Source: Ichthyophonus hoferi
Lineage: Eukaryota; Opisthokonta; Ichthyosporea; Ichthyophonida; Ichthyophonidae
Length of the DNA: 17,434 nt
NCBI GenBank assembly: GCA_002751075.1
Contig: NAOQ01000390.1
Span: 43,881 to 61,314 of the forward strand
Reading direction: 5' to 3'
Part shown: positions 1 through 9,400 of the stretch, piece after piece
Numbering within the stretch: the stretch's first letter is position 1
How the letters are laid out: each line of letters begins with the position of its first letter
The notes under the pieces: generated by a model
What the model saw: the letters and a program-made list of their open reading frames with translations, nothing else
Database searches by the model: none
What the model was told of the DNA's origin: nothing
Made by a program: the position numbers and the translations under genes

Positions 1-1272
1 CTAAAATTTTCTTCAAAGATATAGCAACTTTGAACGCTATTTCATGTTAGTAAACAGTTCTAGTGGTGGATTAGACACGACAATAACGATGTGCTATTAC
101 ATACATAAAATTAAATGCCAAGTATTTGTGTTACAGTTACAAGAACTTTACATTTGTGCTACTCATTACCACGTCTGTGTGAGCAGAGGTCCTTTATTAT
201 TGATTTTTGTTTTCTTTTAAACTTCATTTTATCGTCAAAGTTAATTTTCTAGTTAACACCAATGTTGCTAAGTCCAATAACTTAAATGGAGCCAATCATC
301 AATATTCGTATTAATTATGACAACTCACGATAGATGAAAGAGACCCACTAGAATTGCTTGATCTTACCACAATGCTTAAATACTATTATGTTCCTATTTA
401 GATGGTGAATTAACCCATTTCCTCACTGGTGTAAAAGTGTTCATATACCGTATACTATGACAAGAATCGATCTACTTACTGTAGAGTGGTATTTGATTAA
501 CTGAAATAAGACTAATCATTACATTACCACTTGTTATCAAAGGTTTGGCTGAACTATATGTTAATTCGCAGTTAACGAACTTGTAACATTTTACCATAAT
601 ATATACGTATATAGGATTGGATTTAAGTCATGTTACATGTAATGAGATCTGTCAGGGAATGGGACAACTATAAGCCCAATACTGGTTGTAATTGCTATAA
701 TGATAATTAGTAGTCTAACAAATAACTTTGAATGATAAAATAATTAATTAATGGGATTAGAAAATACATGGAATATTTATACTTTTCGGTTGCAATGTGT
801 CCAAGTTCATGTATAGACATAATATAATATTACAATACAACCTTGATTAGTAGTCGAATGAATGGCTTGAATTAATTAATTAATTTTTAGGGTTTATGAA
901 ACCACTGTAATATGTATTTTTAGTGTTTAAATACTCTCAGCATCCATCTATACTATACTCCCAACGCTAGTTATATAATTGTTATATTATATAGTTTAAT
1001 GTGTTCAAAGGCTTTCAGCGTTTATCTGTCAATTTCTAATTAAAGTATTTCAAGTCCAATTATTAGACGATAATGACACCAATTGTTGGAAGATAGTAGG
1101 AGATTTAAAAGTAATATATGAGAGGTTTCAAACCACTAAATTGCAAAAAAATATTTTTAAGTATGTAATCAATTATTAAAATACTTTTTATTTATTATTT
1201 TATATAATGAACCTTAAACTCTTCTTATTAAGATAGGAATGTTTGATCTATTATTATTGTTGGCCTTATATC

Positions 1273-1300
1273 GATTGGTTCTTAGGATAGCCAACCAATC
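1273..1300. promoter_or_regulatory. Inverted pair of CCAAT boxes
   Basis: GATTGGTT (1273-1280) and AACCAATC (1293-1300) form a perfect 8-bp inverted repeat with a 12-bp spacer. Each arm holds a CCAAT box, one per strand. CCAAT boxes bind the heterotrimeric HAP/NF-Y factor in fungi and animals. The site lies about 250 bp upstream of the phosphatase start codon, a usual distance. Function is inferred from sequence and position only. Confidence 0.35.
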
Positions 1301-1512
1301 AAATGCGACTGGATTAAGAGCATAAAATTTCTCATAATCCATAATAATTGGTTAAAGGCTCCCGCTCAATAAACAATATTTCAGTAAACATTGGGAACTA
1401 AATAACATAGCATTAAAGTTTTATAAAGTCACTTTACAATGTAAGGACATTAGCCTTCATTAATATCGTAAGGACGGATCCAGTATCAAACAACATAACT
1501 TATAATTGGTTT

Positions 1513-1520
1513 TATATATA
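1513..1520 (+). promoter_or_regulatory. TATA-like run upstream of phosphatase gene
   Basis: TATATATA begins 35 bp before the ATG at 1548. If it is a TATA box, the transcript would start very near the start codon and the leader would be very short. The background is so AT-rich that such runs are common by chance. Confidence 0.25.
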
Positions 1521-1547
1521 CCGTAGCTAACCAAAACAATCAAGGCC

Positions 1548-2105
1548 ATGGCAATGCTTTGCAGGAGACCGTTTTTTTTTCTGCGTCATGGTGAGACGGA
1601 TTGGAACAATGAACATAAAGTCATGGGGCAAACGGATATACCTCTCAACAATACAGGGGTAAGCCAGGCTTTGAATGTTAAAAAACATGTGGATGCCCTC
1701 CATGTGGCCTCAGTTGTGTCGAGTTTTCTACAACGTGCTCACCTTACTGCATTATCTGTATGTGGAAATATTCCGGTTGCTAAAGATGAGCGGTTGATGG
1801 AAGCCGACTTCGGGTCCATTGTTGGAAAACATAAGAGTGTGTATTCGTTTCCTCACTGGCTAAATGGTGAAAGTGTTATTGAAGGGGCTGAGACCGGTGA
1901 ACAATTTATCGATAGAATAGTGAGAGGTGTTAATGACGCTACCCTTCTTCCTGGTCCTGTCCTAGTGGTTGCCCATGGGGGGGTGTTTAAAGCGCTGTTG
2001 TCATACATTGCTCATCCGGCACTCAAAGTTGGAAACTGTGCCTTGTATTCCTTTGTACCTCAGGGCGATGATGAGAAATGGGTTGTAACACACATAAATG
2101 AGTAA
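1548..2105 (+). CDS. Histidine phosphatase superfamily protein (phosphoglycerate mutase-like)
   Basis: This is an intronless gene of 185 codons. Enzymes of this superfamily move or remove phosphate through a phospho-histidine; substrates range from sugar phosphates to nucleotides and proteins, and the one used here cannot be told. Visible catalytic pieces are LRHGETDWN at 12-20 (nucleophile His14, phosphate-binding Arg13), the conserved SFLQRAHLTA block at 59-68 with Arg63, the likely acid Glu85 in ERLMEADFG, and the second histidine His143 in VVAHGGVFKALL. All core residues are present and the length is normal for a compact single-domain member, so it looks functional. There is no signal peptide or membrane segment, so it is probably cytosolic. 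The first ATG sits in a strong context (GCCATGG); a second ATG two codons on is the only nearby alternative. The compact form and the GQTDIPLNNTG and PVLVVAHGG motifs recall proteobacterial family members, which together with the lack of introns suggests possible gene transfer. Confidence 0.93.
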   Translation: MAMLCRRPFFFLRHGETDWNNEHKVMGQTDIPLNNTGVSQALNVKKHVDALHVASVVSSFLQRAHLTALSVCGNIPVAKDERLMEADFGSIVGKHKSVYSFPHWLNGESVIEGAETGEQFIDRIVRGVNDATLLPGPVLVVAHGGVFKALLSYIAHPALKVGNCALYSFVPQGDDEKWVVTHINE

Positions 2106-2130
2106 CTGAGCAGACAGAGATAATGCGGTT

Positions 2131-2136
2131 AATAAA
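2131..2136 (+). terminator. Polyadenylation signal of phosphatase gene
   Basis: AATAAA lies 26 bp after the stop codon. A second AATAAA at 2336-2341 is an alternative. In AT-rich DNA this hexamer occurs by chance, so its use is inferred from its closeness to the stop codon. Confidence 0.4.
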
Positions 2137-2393
2137 GATGTACAGAGAGTATGTACGAGCTTTAGAGCAGAATAGCGTATAGTAAAAGGAGGGATAATTA
2201 GTAAAGTGAGAGGTGCTATGAAGCAAGGAAAACAAATAGGTGTGGAAACATGCTGATAAATACAATTTGGCTTAGTCGAAAGACAAGGGACAAATGTCAT
2301 TCAAATAATTCTTTTGAAAAAGATTATGATTGAAAAATAAAATATGGAGAGAAAGCTTCAAAAAAAACACACCTTTGTATGTTTCTTTTTTTC

Positions 2394-2410
2394 TACGTGA
2401 CACTCACGTA
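2394..2410. repeat. Short perfect inverted repeat with ACGTGA arms
   Basis: TACGTGA (2394-2400) and TCACGTA (2404-2410) are perfect complements separated by three bases. The symmetry could suit a dimeric DNA-binding protein, or a small hairpin near the 3' end of the phosphatase transcript. No function is shown. Confidence 0.35.
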
Positions 2411-2556
2411 TTCCATTATATTTATATTTTTTATATTTAACTGTACCTTATATTTTGTTTTGCTTATCTCTGTTTACCCATTACACACTTATTCTATTCA
2501 TCTATCCATGTTTCTCTATTTCATTTTCTCCTCTTTTCATGTATATACATACAGCA

Positions 2557-2631
2557 TCTCTCTTCCTGTAATAATCCCTTTTTTTATCTTTTTTTTTTAA
2601 TATGGCACACATACGTGTGATGGAAGAGAGA
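2557..2631. repeat. Nested inverted repeats at a pyrimidine-to-purine switch
   Basis: TCTCTCTTCC (2557-2566) is perfectly complementary to GGAAGAGAGA (2622-2631). Inside it, CACAC (2606-2610) pairs with GTGTG (2615-2619). The plus strand is pyrimidine-rich for about 220 bases to the left and purine-rich for about 120 bases to the right, so the pair sits at a strand-composition boundary. It could form a hairpin in RNA or single-stranded DNA. Confidence 0.4.
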
Positions 2632-4680
2632 GAAACTTGTCAGGATATTGATATATATAAAATAGAATATTGGAGAGAGAAAGGGTAAGAATATAAAAAG
2701 GAATAGAAAGAAATGAAATGAGATAACGTATAGAGACATAGGAAATATAATAGGTTTATAATTGTCAAAGTTGGTAAAATTAGTTATTGATTTGGATTGT
2801 TAGATTAAATTGAAAATATGATATGCTTAATAAAAGTAGTATTTAATATATAAATACATGAAACAGAAAATACAAATAGAACTAATTATACAACTACCAG
2901 CACATTATTATTATTATATAGAAAAACACATTACAATGCTTATTTATATTCCTCAATAACATACATTACATTAATTGCTATATACATATTATAACATTAT
3001 GCATTTAATAGTGATTTTTATTGCTCTACCTAATACATACCAATGCTTAATAGATTCCTCCCTATACTATTCTAACCTATCCACAAGCAGTTATATTAAA
3101 TATACTACTTTCCTCATACATTGACATGAATTATCTGTCAAAACCTACTTAGATAATATTAATGTTTTCAAGAAAATAACAATGAAATTAAAAAAAAAGA
3201 AAAAAAAGGAACAAAAAAATATAAAAACCAAGCAATAATAATGAAAATAAAATAAATACCACGCAATAACATGTATTTATTATACTTTCTTATTACCAAC
3301 ACTTATATTTATCTATCTATTAAACACCCTATGTAATATTGTTATTGTTGAAACCCAAGCTTTCACTACACTTAAACAGATTGTTCCTTATTACTGTTGT
3401 TATTATTATATTTTTAATTAAAATATACATATACGTTTTTTCCTAGTTAGTTTGATTAGAACTCTTGATGGGAATCATTCTTCTCATTGTTTAGTATCAT
3501 TGAGTTAAAGAGTTACTAATCCAATTGGTTTCCAGAATATATGTTCACCCTTTTAAAATGCGTTCACATAAAAACGCCTAAACCCCTCTATGCAGATACC
3601 TATAATATATTTGCATTGTTTCTTTACCTACCTTACATCATTTACACCACAAATAATATGGGCATTTTATTTATTCTTACCAAATCACTTACCATATATA
3701 ATTTATTATGTATTGTTTATATATTTGTATTAAATTAATTCCATCTTTCTACTTATCATCCAACATTTACTCGCACATATTTGACTCTACATCCGCTTCT
3801 GATGTATCTAATCATAAGATACCATCATTTTATATATTTTACCACCATTATTGATGTGCATATACATAATGTATTGGTAAAGACATTTGCATATGTATAT
3901 TTATCCAATAAAATTGTTTTTTAAAATAAATAAAACTGCCACATATATAAATCAACCACCATCTTTAAGTACAAAGCGTTTTTATTTGACTGGACTGATA
4001 TATATGTAGATCTATATATACAATACTTATATTAGCAAATTTTACAATAGTCACAAATATAGATCATCATCTTTTCATTATATTTTATAAGTTTGTTAGC
4101 CAATAGAGTTCATGACATAAAAATTTAAAATTTTCTATTATAGTAATTCTGTACAATATACTTCGGTTAAAAACATGAAATTAAATTAAATTGTGCATAA
4201 TGCAAATCATCACGTAGCATTCTTTTATGTAACATTTAAACATGTATACTACCAATCATTTTGATATATTAATTTATATTCGCCAATTTTGGTCAATGTA
4301 TCTTTTATTTGCGATATGTGAAATCTTGAATAATATAAGTTGATTAACTAATTAGTGCGTACACAATTAAAGTTCCTCAGATACATATTAAGGCTTCTAA
4401 TAGGTAAAACTTTATACTTATAAAATAATTGGATATGACTATTTTAAAATGTTCCTTAAAGCTGTAGAACGTATTTTTTGCATTGATGGGATTTACATTA
4501 TTACTGCGTGGACACTATTTTTTTATATATATATATGTAACTCATCCTAATGAGCAACTCTTATGCGTGTTTAAAAAATGATAAAGCAATTTATGAATAT
4601 ATCAAAAGTTTTTCAATTGTAGACAAGGGAGGATATGTTTTATAAACCTGCTATTATACGCTTTATCACGCTACTCTGTG

Positions 4681-4692
4681 TGCCACGTGGCA
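4681..4692. promoter_or_regulatory. Perfect 12-bp palindrome with CACGTG core
   Basis: TGCCACGTGGCA is fully self-complementary. CACGTG is the core site of bHLH factors such as Pho4 and Cbf1 in yeast and USF/Myc in animals. A GC-rich 12-bp palindrome stands out in DNA this AT-rich. It lies about 110 bp upstream of the candidate relic at 4.8 kb. Function is inferred. Confidence 0.35.
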
Positions 4693-4802
4693 AATATAGC
4701 TACATATAAGCATAGGAAAAATAACTATAGTTACAATTAATAATTAATAAGTAATAAGTGCTGAGTTCTGAAATATTCTATATATATTCCTGTATTGCAA
4801 AC

Positions 4803-5020
4803 TTATAAGAAGGTTTTGCCTGAGATAGATTGGGAGCGCTTGTTTCTGTAGTGATACTGAATAAAGGTAATACAATTGTTAACCCAAATTATCGGCTTGC
4901 AATTATTGGCTGCCACCCTGAATATAAGCGAGATGATACATTCACAAGCTAAAATTGACAACAGGTTCCTAGCATCCCTCACCGGAGTAGTGAGGAAATT
5001 TGACTCCAATGAGTATTAAA
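4803..5020 (+). pseudogene. Possible decayed gene fragment, weakly like M13 metallopeptidases
   Basis: Two protein-like stretches lie close together on the plus strand. The first (about 4808-4850) reads KKVLPEIDWERLFL. The second is an open stretch ending at the TAA at 5018-5020, which includes the pieces AATLNISEMIHSQAKIDNR and RFLASLTGVVRKFDSNEY. They are not in one continuous open frame; stop codons lie between them and no intron can be placed with confidence. The order of an IDW-x-x-LF motif and a downstream DNRF-like motif faintly recalls the N-terminal part of neprilysin-type (M13) peptidases, though the spacing is shorter than in that family. The identity rests on recall of family motifs and may be chance. 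Confidence 0.2.
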
Positions 5021-5193
5021 GTCAATGAATGGTTTCAAATATAGCTATATACACAACATATGAGACAAAAACAGTTACAGTCTAAATTAATGAATTATTT
5101 AAGGATAGAATAGTAGGGATTTTTGCTTAATTAATTAATTTATCATTTATTTATTAAGTAATTTATATAGTGAATAATATATTTAGAAAATAT

Positions 5194-5256
5194 AAACGGC
5201 TTTTGCTTATGCCAGAGTTCTATTTTTGTTTTCCTGCAGTGATACTGAATAAAGTT
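5194..5256 (+). repeat. Second diverged copy of the 4.81-4.87 kb motif
   Basis: The segment ending in GTGATACTGAATAAAG (about 5241-5256) repeats the segment ending with the same 16 bases at about 4852-4867. Weaker similarity extends some 45 bases upstream of each (GGCTTTTGC against AGGTTTTGCC). The copies are about 390 bp apart in the same direction. This suggests a local duplication or two members of a small dispersed repeat. Confidence 0.4.
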
Positions 5257-6228
5257 TTTTGGCTTTTAGTTAATCCTCAACTTATCCTTGTGGCTTCCAT
5301 TCATAATGTATGAGTGAATAGCCATATAGGCCTAAATCGATATATAATGGGTATACATCTGTTGGCATGTGTTTTGGTCAACTTAACTAATATCCCTAAT
5401 GTGTTTTAAACTGTAATTTCCGGTTCAATATATTGGCGAACAGATTTTAACATACGATAGTCAACGGTACTGGATAATTGTAATATAGAACAGTGGAAGA
5501 ACATCTCATTATAAAACATTAAGACTGATAAAAAGCTCTCGTTATATATGACCCGCTATATGCCTAATAATATAGTTCTTAAGTATTCTTGTCTAATATT
5601 TAATTGTCTATTATTTGACTTAAGATGTTAAAGGGATTTGAATTATACTTAGTCTAAAATACGCTAATTAACTCTGTTTAGTATTTATTATCTTAGATAT
5701 TATTAATTAAAATGTAATCATTTTTCCTAGGCCTATAATTGCCTTCATATAATAATACTCTATAATCATTGGGTGAGGGTTGTTGTGTATCATGCAACAA
5801 GTTATCCTGCGCTTTGGTCACATAAATAATCATCCAAAGCCCACTACAAGAAAAGCATAAGTTAATGCGTATATAACAACGTCAATTAACCAAGTAAAAA
5901 AATCAATAGAAAAGGATTTTACATAATTAAAAAATAAATAAATATAGTATATAATATATTAAGTAGTGATTAAAATATATAATAAGAAACTATTAATAAT
6001 AAAAGTATTATTAATATTATTACTTAGTATAATGTAAGATTGATTTAGGCGTTTCTTATTTTATTGAATGATTAAACTGGAATCCATCAAAAATACAATG
6101 TATGATTGGTGATACAAACTTTCTGTTTTCCATTGGATTACACAAACGTCGTCAAATAATATATACCCATTTTCGGTATGAGAGAAGTAGCACTAGCCAA
6201 TAGATTGACAGAGGTGCGGTCTACACGA

Positions 6229-6324
6229 ATGGCTATAAACAATAGTCGTAATACTAAAAATAGACCGGTCGCTTCCGCATGTGGGTGTGTGTACGCATGC
6301 ACGTGTGCATTGTACATACCGTAA
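6229..6324 (+). other. Short cysteine-rich open frame upstream of protease gene
   Basis: An ATG opens a 31-codon frame that ends in ACACGTG-like, relatively GC-rich DNA 150 bp before the protease start codon. The C-terminal half holds four cysteines (ACGCVYACTCALYIP). If the protease transcript starts upstream of 6229 this would be an upstream ORF that could damp translation. It may equally be chance. Confidence 0.15.
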
Positions 6325-6474
6325 TCGTAAATACCAGCCTAAAATAACTAGAATATATGTAAATATATAATAAAATACCTACCTACCCATATACTCAAGC
6401 TTGGTAGTGTATGCTGTCTATTACCCTTCTATTATCCGATATAAGGAACTACCTATATTTAGGGCATATTAAAA

Positions 6475-9400
6475 ATGCCCCCCAACGCCAGACTTGATTT
6501 TAATGGCACTGGTTTTAAACACGCCAAAAAGCATGACCAGGGGAAGAAGTTCAAATTTAACCATAAGAAGGTTATAATGAAAGAAGAACAAACAAAAGTG
6601 GAGATAGATAAGTCACTTAAAGTTGATCGTGACCTTCTAAACAGAAGAATTCTGTTCAGAAAAGCCATACGGCCAGATAGACAGGATGAAGAGATTAGAA
6701 GATCTCTGACCCCTTTAAACAAGATAGCTACAGTGACTAGCAAGGAGGAAAAGGTAAAGGAGAAGAAACAGGTACAGGTACAGGAAGATGGCTTCAATAA
6801 GCCTGCTAAGGTTCTTTTCCGTAGGGAATTGTAAGTATTTTATACCAGTATTAGAAGTGTGTTTAAATTACGTTATGATCTCTGCAGCTGTCTATCGTTT
6901 ATCTCTCCTTCTCTCTGTCAATACTTCATTATAAAAGTTGTATATTTCCAACCTTTATTTTATTTCCTTTATCTTTGTAATTTCCACACTGCTTTTCTAA
7001 CATATCTTCTCTATCTCTATCTCTCCCCAACTCTTCCTCTCTCTATCAGGATCAACGATAATATGGAGTGGGCCAGTACAGGGCGTGCTGGTGCTGGCTT
7101 TGCCAATTTTGGAAACACATGTTTCCTTAACTCAGTGATGCAATGCTTAGTTCATACTGCACCTTTAGCCAATCAAATGGCTAAGAAAGAACACACCAAG
7201 ACTTGTAAGTGAGAGCATGAGGGGATGATAGTATATATGTATGTTGATAGATTATCTATATGGTTATGTACAGGTATATGCTGCATACATACATACATAC
7301 ATCAATCTCTATCACTATTGGCTTGAAATCAAACAATATATCACTAACCTTGCCCGTACAGAAGCCAATCAGTTAACTGATTTGCAAAGCATAGATCGTT
7401 TTCGTAGAATTTATTATTCTTGCACTACTTAAACTTATTAGTAGTATAATACATTGTAGTGCATACTTTCTACTGGGAATAATAAGTAGAGACAGGAACG
7501 TTCCTGTGATCTATATTCTTTTAGAAGGAGAGAGCATACACGGAATACATATATGCTAAAAACATATGTTTTATTATTAAACAAGTCAGCACATCTAGAT
7601 TCTTACCTCTTTCCCAACCCCAACTCAACCCTATCCTAATGGTTAGGTCCACGGTATAAGGAGGCACAAGCTAACGGCCGATCACTTACCGGCTGTGGTT
7701 TATGTGCAATGGAGTCGCTTTGTGCCCAAGCTTTCAGTGGTAGGAAGTCTATAAGGCCTGTGTGTGTGGCTGGTCCTTTGAAGAGTTGGGGAAAGCATTT
7801 TAGGAAGGGTAGACAGGTAGGTTGTAGAGGATATATGTATATGTAGTATATTGCAGTATATTGTATTATATTATATTACATTTCATTACACTGTATATGC
7901 ATATATGTGTATATATGATGTATATATTGTATACGTTTATCTGTACGTAGTTATAATCATAATACTGATACTTAGCCTTCTCTCTATAGGAGGATGCCCA
8001 TGAGTTCCTTCGCTACTTCATGGATGCTATGCAGAAAGCTTGCCTGATTGGCCAAGACAAGTGAGCTCATCATGTATATGCATGCTATTCCATATACACA
8101 TACATATATATACCACGCCTATACATGACTAACCATATAAATCTATAAATCATTATAGAAAACTGGATATCCGAATCCAAGAAACGACGTTAATACACCA
8201 AATATTTGGAGGCTATCTATGCAGCTCAGTTACTTGTACTGAGTGTGGGTATGCTTCGAATACATATGAAGCTTCATTGGATATGAGCCTGGAGATTGCT
8301 AAAGGTGTTATTACTATTGAAGATGCGTTGGCAAAGTTTACTGCTAAGGAGAAGTTGGCCGGAGAGAATAAATATAATTGTGAAAGGTATGTTGTTGTAT
8401 AGGGTAGATTATATCCTTATATAGTGTATATTGCATCCTTATATATTATATTATATCCTTATATAGTACATGTTATATCCTTATATAGTATATATTATAT
8501 CCTTATATAGTGTATATGTTATATCCTTATAGTATATGTTATATTGTAGATGGCGTGGGAGAAGGGTGAGAGGGAGAGAAATAAAGAAAGAGGTCGAGCA
8601 ATACGCGGTTATTAAAATATAGATTTATATGACTATATATATGATTGGGTGAATATAACCAATTACAGGGCTCGCATTTCCCTGTATATATTGTATGGAC
8701 GCATATTGTCAATTTTATTTGTTTTTATCGTACACATCTATACCTATACATACATTCATACTATACTAACACTCTTACCTACCTACCTACCTACATACTT
8801 GGACACACAAATACATGCATATATATACATAACTCTGCAGATGCAAACAGAAAGTAGTTGCAGTTAAACAGATGAGAGTATATCAACCTCCCAATATCCT
8901 CTCGCTTCATCTTAAACGTTTTGACTACGTACCCTTTGGAGGTGGAAAACTAAATAAGAAAATTACATTTGGCGAGATACTGGATTTATCGCCTTATATG
9001 GTTAAGGTGTGTGCATTTTCATTGGTCTGCGATAGTGTATGTATGACTATATATATAATACAGTTAATAATATATATCATAATATATTTAATAATATATT
9101 GTACAATACAGTTAACCGTATATAGTATAATATAGTTTAATAATATATAGAATAATATCATTAATAGCATAGTGTAGTATACTTAATAGTATATATATTA
9201 TATTGTACCCTCTGATTATATCACCGGTTCACTCTGTTTTTGTTTTTATTATACTATATTCTACTATATACGATTATATATTTAATAATTTAAAGTCTGA
9301 TGTTTATAGGGAAGTTATAAAGCGATTTATAATTTTGATAATATAAAAATTAATATTAAATCGACATTAGTTAATTCATCTAATTCGTTATTACATGGAT

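Larger units (their letters stand above)
1..1547. other. Non-coding 5' region, no gene recognised
   Basis: I read both strands and found no convincing coding segment. Open frames are short and resemble no family I know. The stretch is very AT-rich, with TTAA-type runs near 741-752 and 870-884. The last 300 bases hold the only ordered signals: an inverted pair of CCAAT boxes at 1273-1300 and a TATA-like run at 1513-1520, both listed separately. The region probably contains the promoter of the downstream phosphatase gene. Small RNA genes without strong sequence motifs could have been missed. Confidence 0.6.
2106..6474. other. Long AT-rich gap between the two genes
   Basis: This 4.4-kb stretch has no gene I can support. 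It holds a pyrimidine-rich tract followed by a purine-rich tract (2370-2745), a stretch with many more C than G on the plus strand (about 2880-3900), runs of A and of TTAA, a perfect CACGTG palindrome (4681-4692), a duplicated short motif with a possible gene relic (about 4800-5260) and a somewhat GC-richer patch before the protease gene (about 6180-6330). No tRNA or rRNA was recognised. The last few hundred bases should include the promoter and 5' leader of the protease gene; CCAAT (6196-6200) and ATTGG (6133-6137) motifs occur there. Confidence 0.5.
7205..7646 (+). other. Intron 2 of the USP gene
   Basis: 442 bp from GTAAGT to TTAG. It holds an ATAC microsatellite (about 7283-7301) and a fragment of the same LTR family that is found at the right end of the window (7474-7591). 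It splits the Cys171 codon after its first base, and the reading frame is restored exactly. Confidence 0.75.

Noticed and set aside
2001-2300. Minus-strand open frames overlapping the end of the phosphatase gene
   Set aside because: They overlap a well-supported gene on the other strand and resemble no protein family; they are antisense shadows.
2379-2600. Plus-strand 73-codon frame rich in Phe, Ile and Tyr
   Set aside because: It is a translation of a low-complexity pyrimidine tract; the apparent hydrophobicity follows from T-rich codons.
3541-3738. Plus-strand 65-codon hydrophobic frame
   Set aside because: Composition matches the surrounding C- and T-rich DNA and no motif is recognisable; probably chance.
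6459-6797. Minus-strand 112-codon frame opposite exon 1 of the protease gene
   Set aside because: It is the complement of a Lys-rich coding exon; Lys codons read backwards give Phe and Leu.
7283-7301. Regularly spaced short repeats considered as a CRISPR-like array (also at 8409-8546)
   Set aside because: They are a microsatellite and a head-to-tail minisatellite without unique spacers, in eukaryotic introns.
7241-7432. Plus-strand frame in intron 2, including an AG that could begin an exon
   Set aside because: It can keep phase for a few codons but translates a microsatellite and has no match to the protease family, while the 7647 exon gives the expected family sequence.
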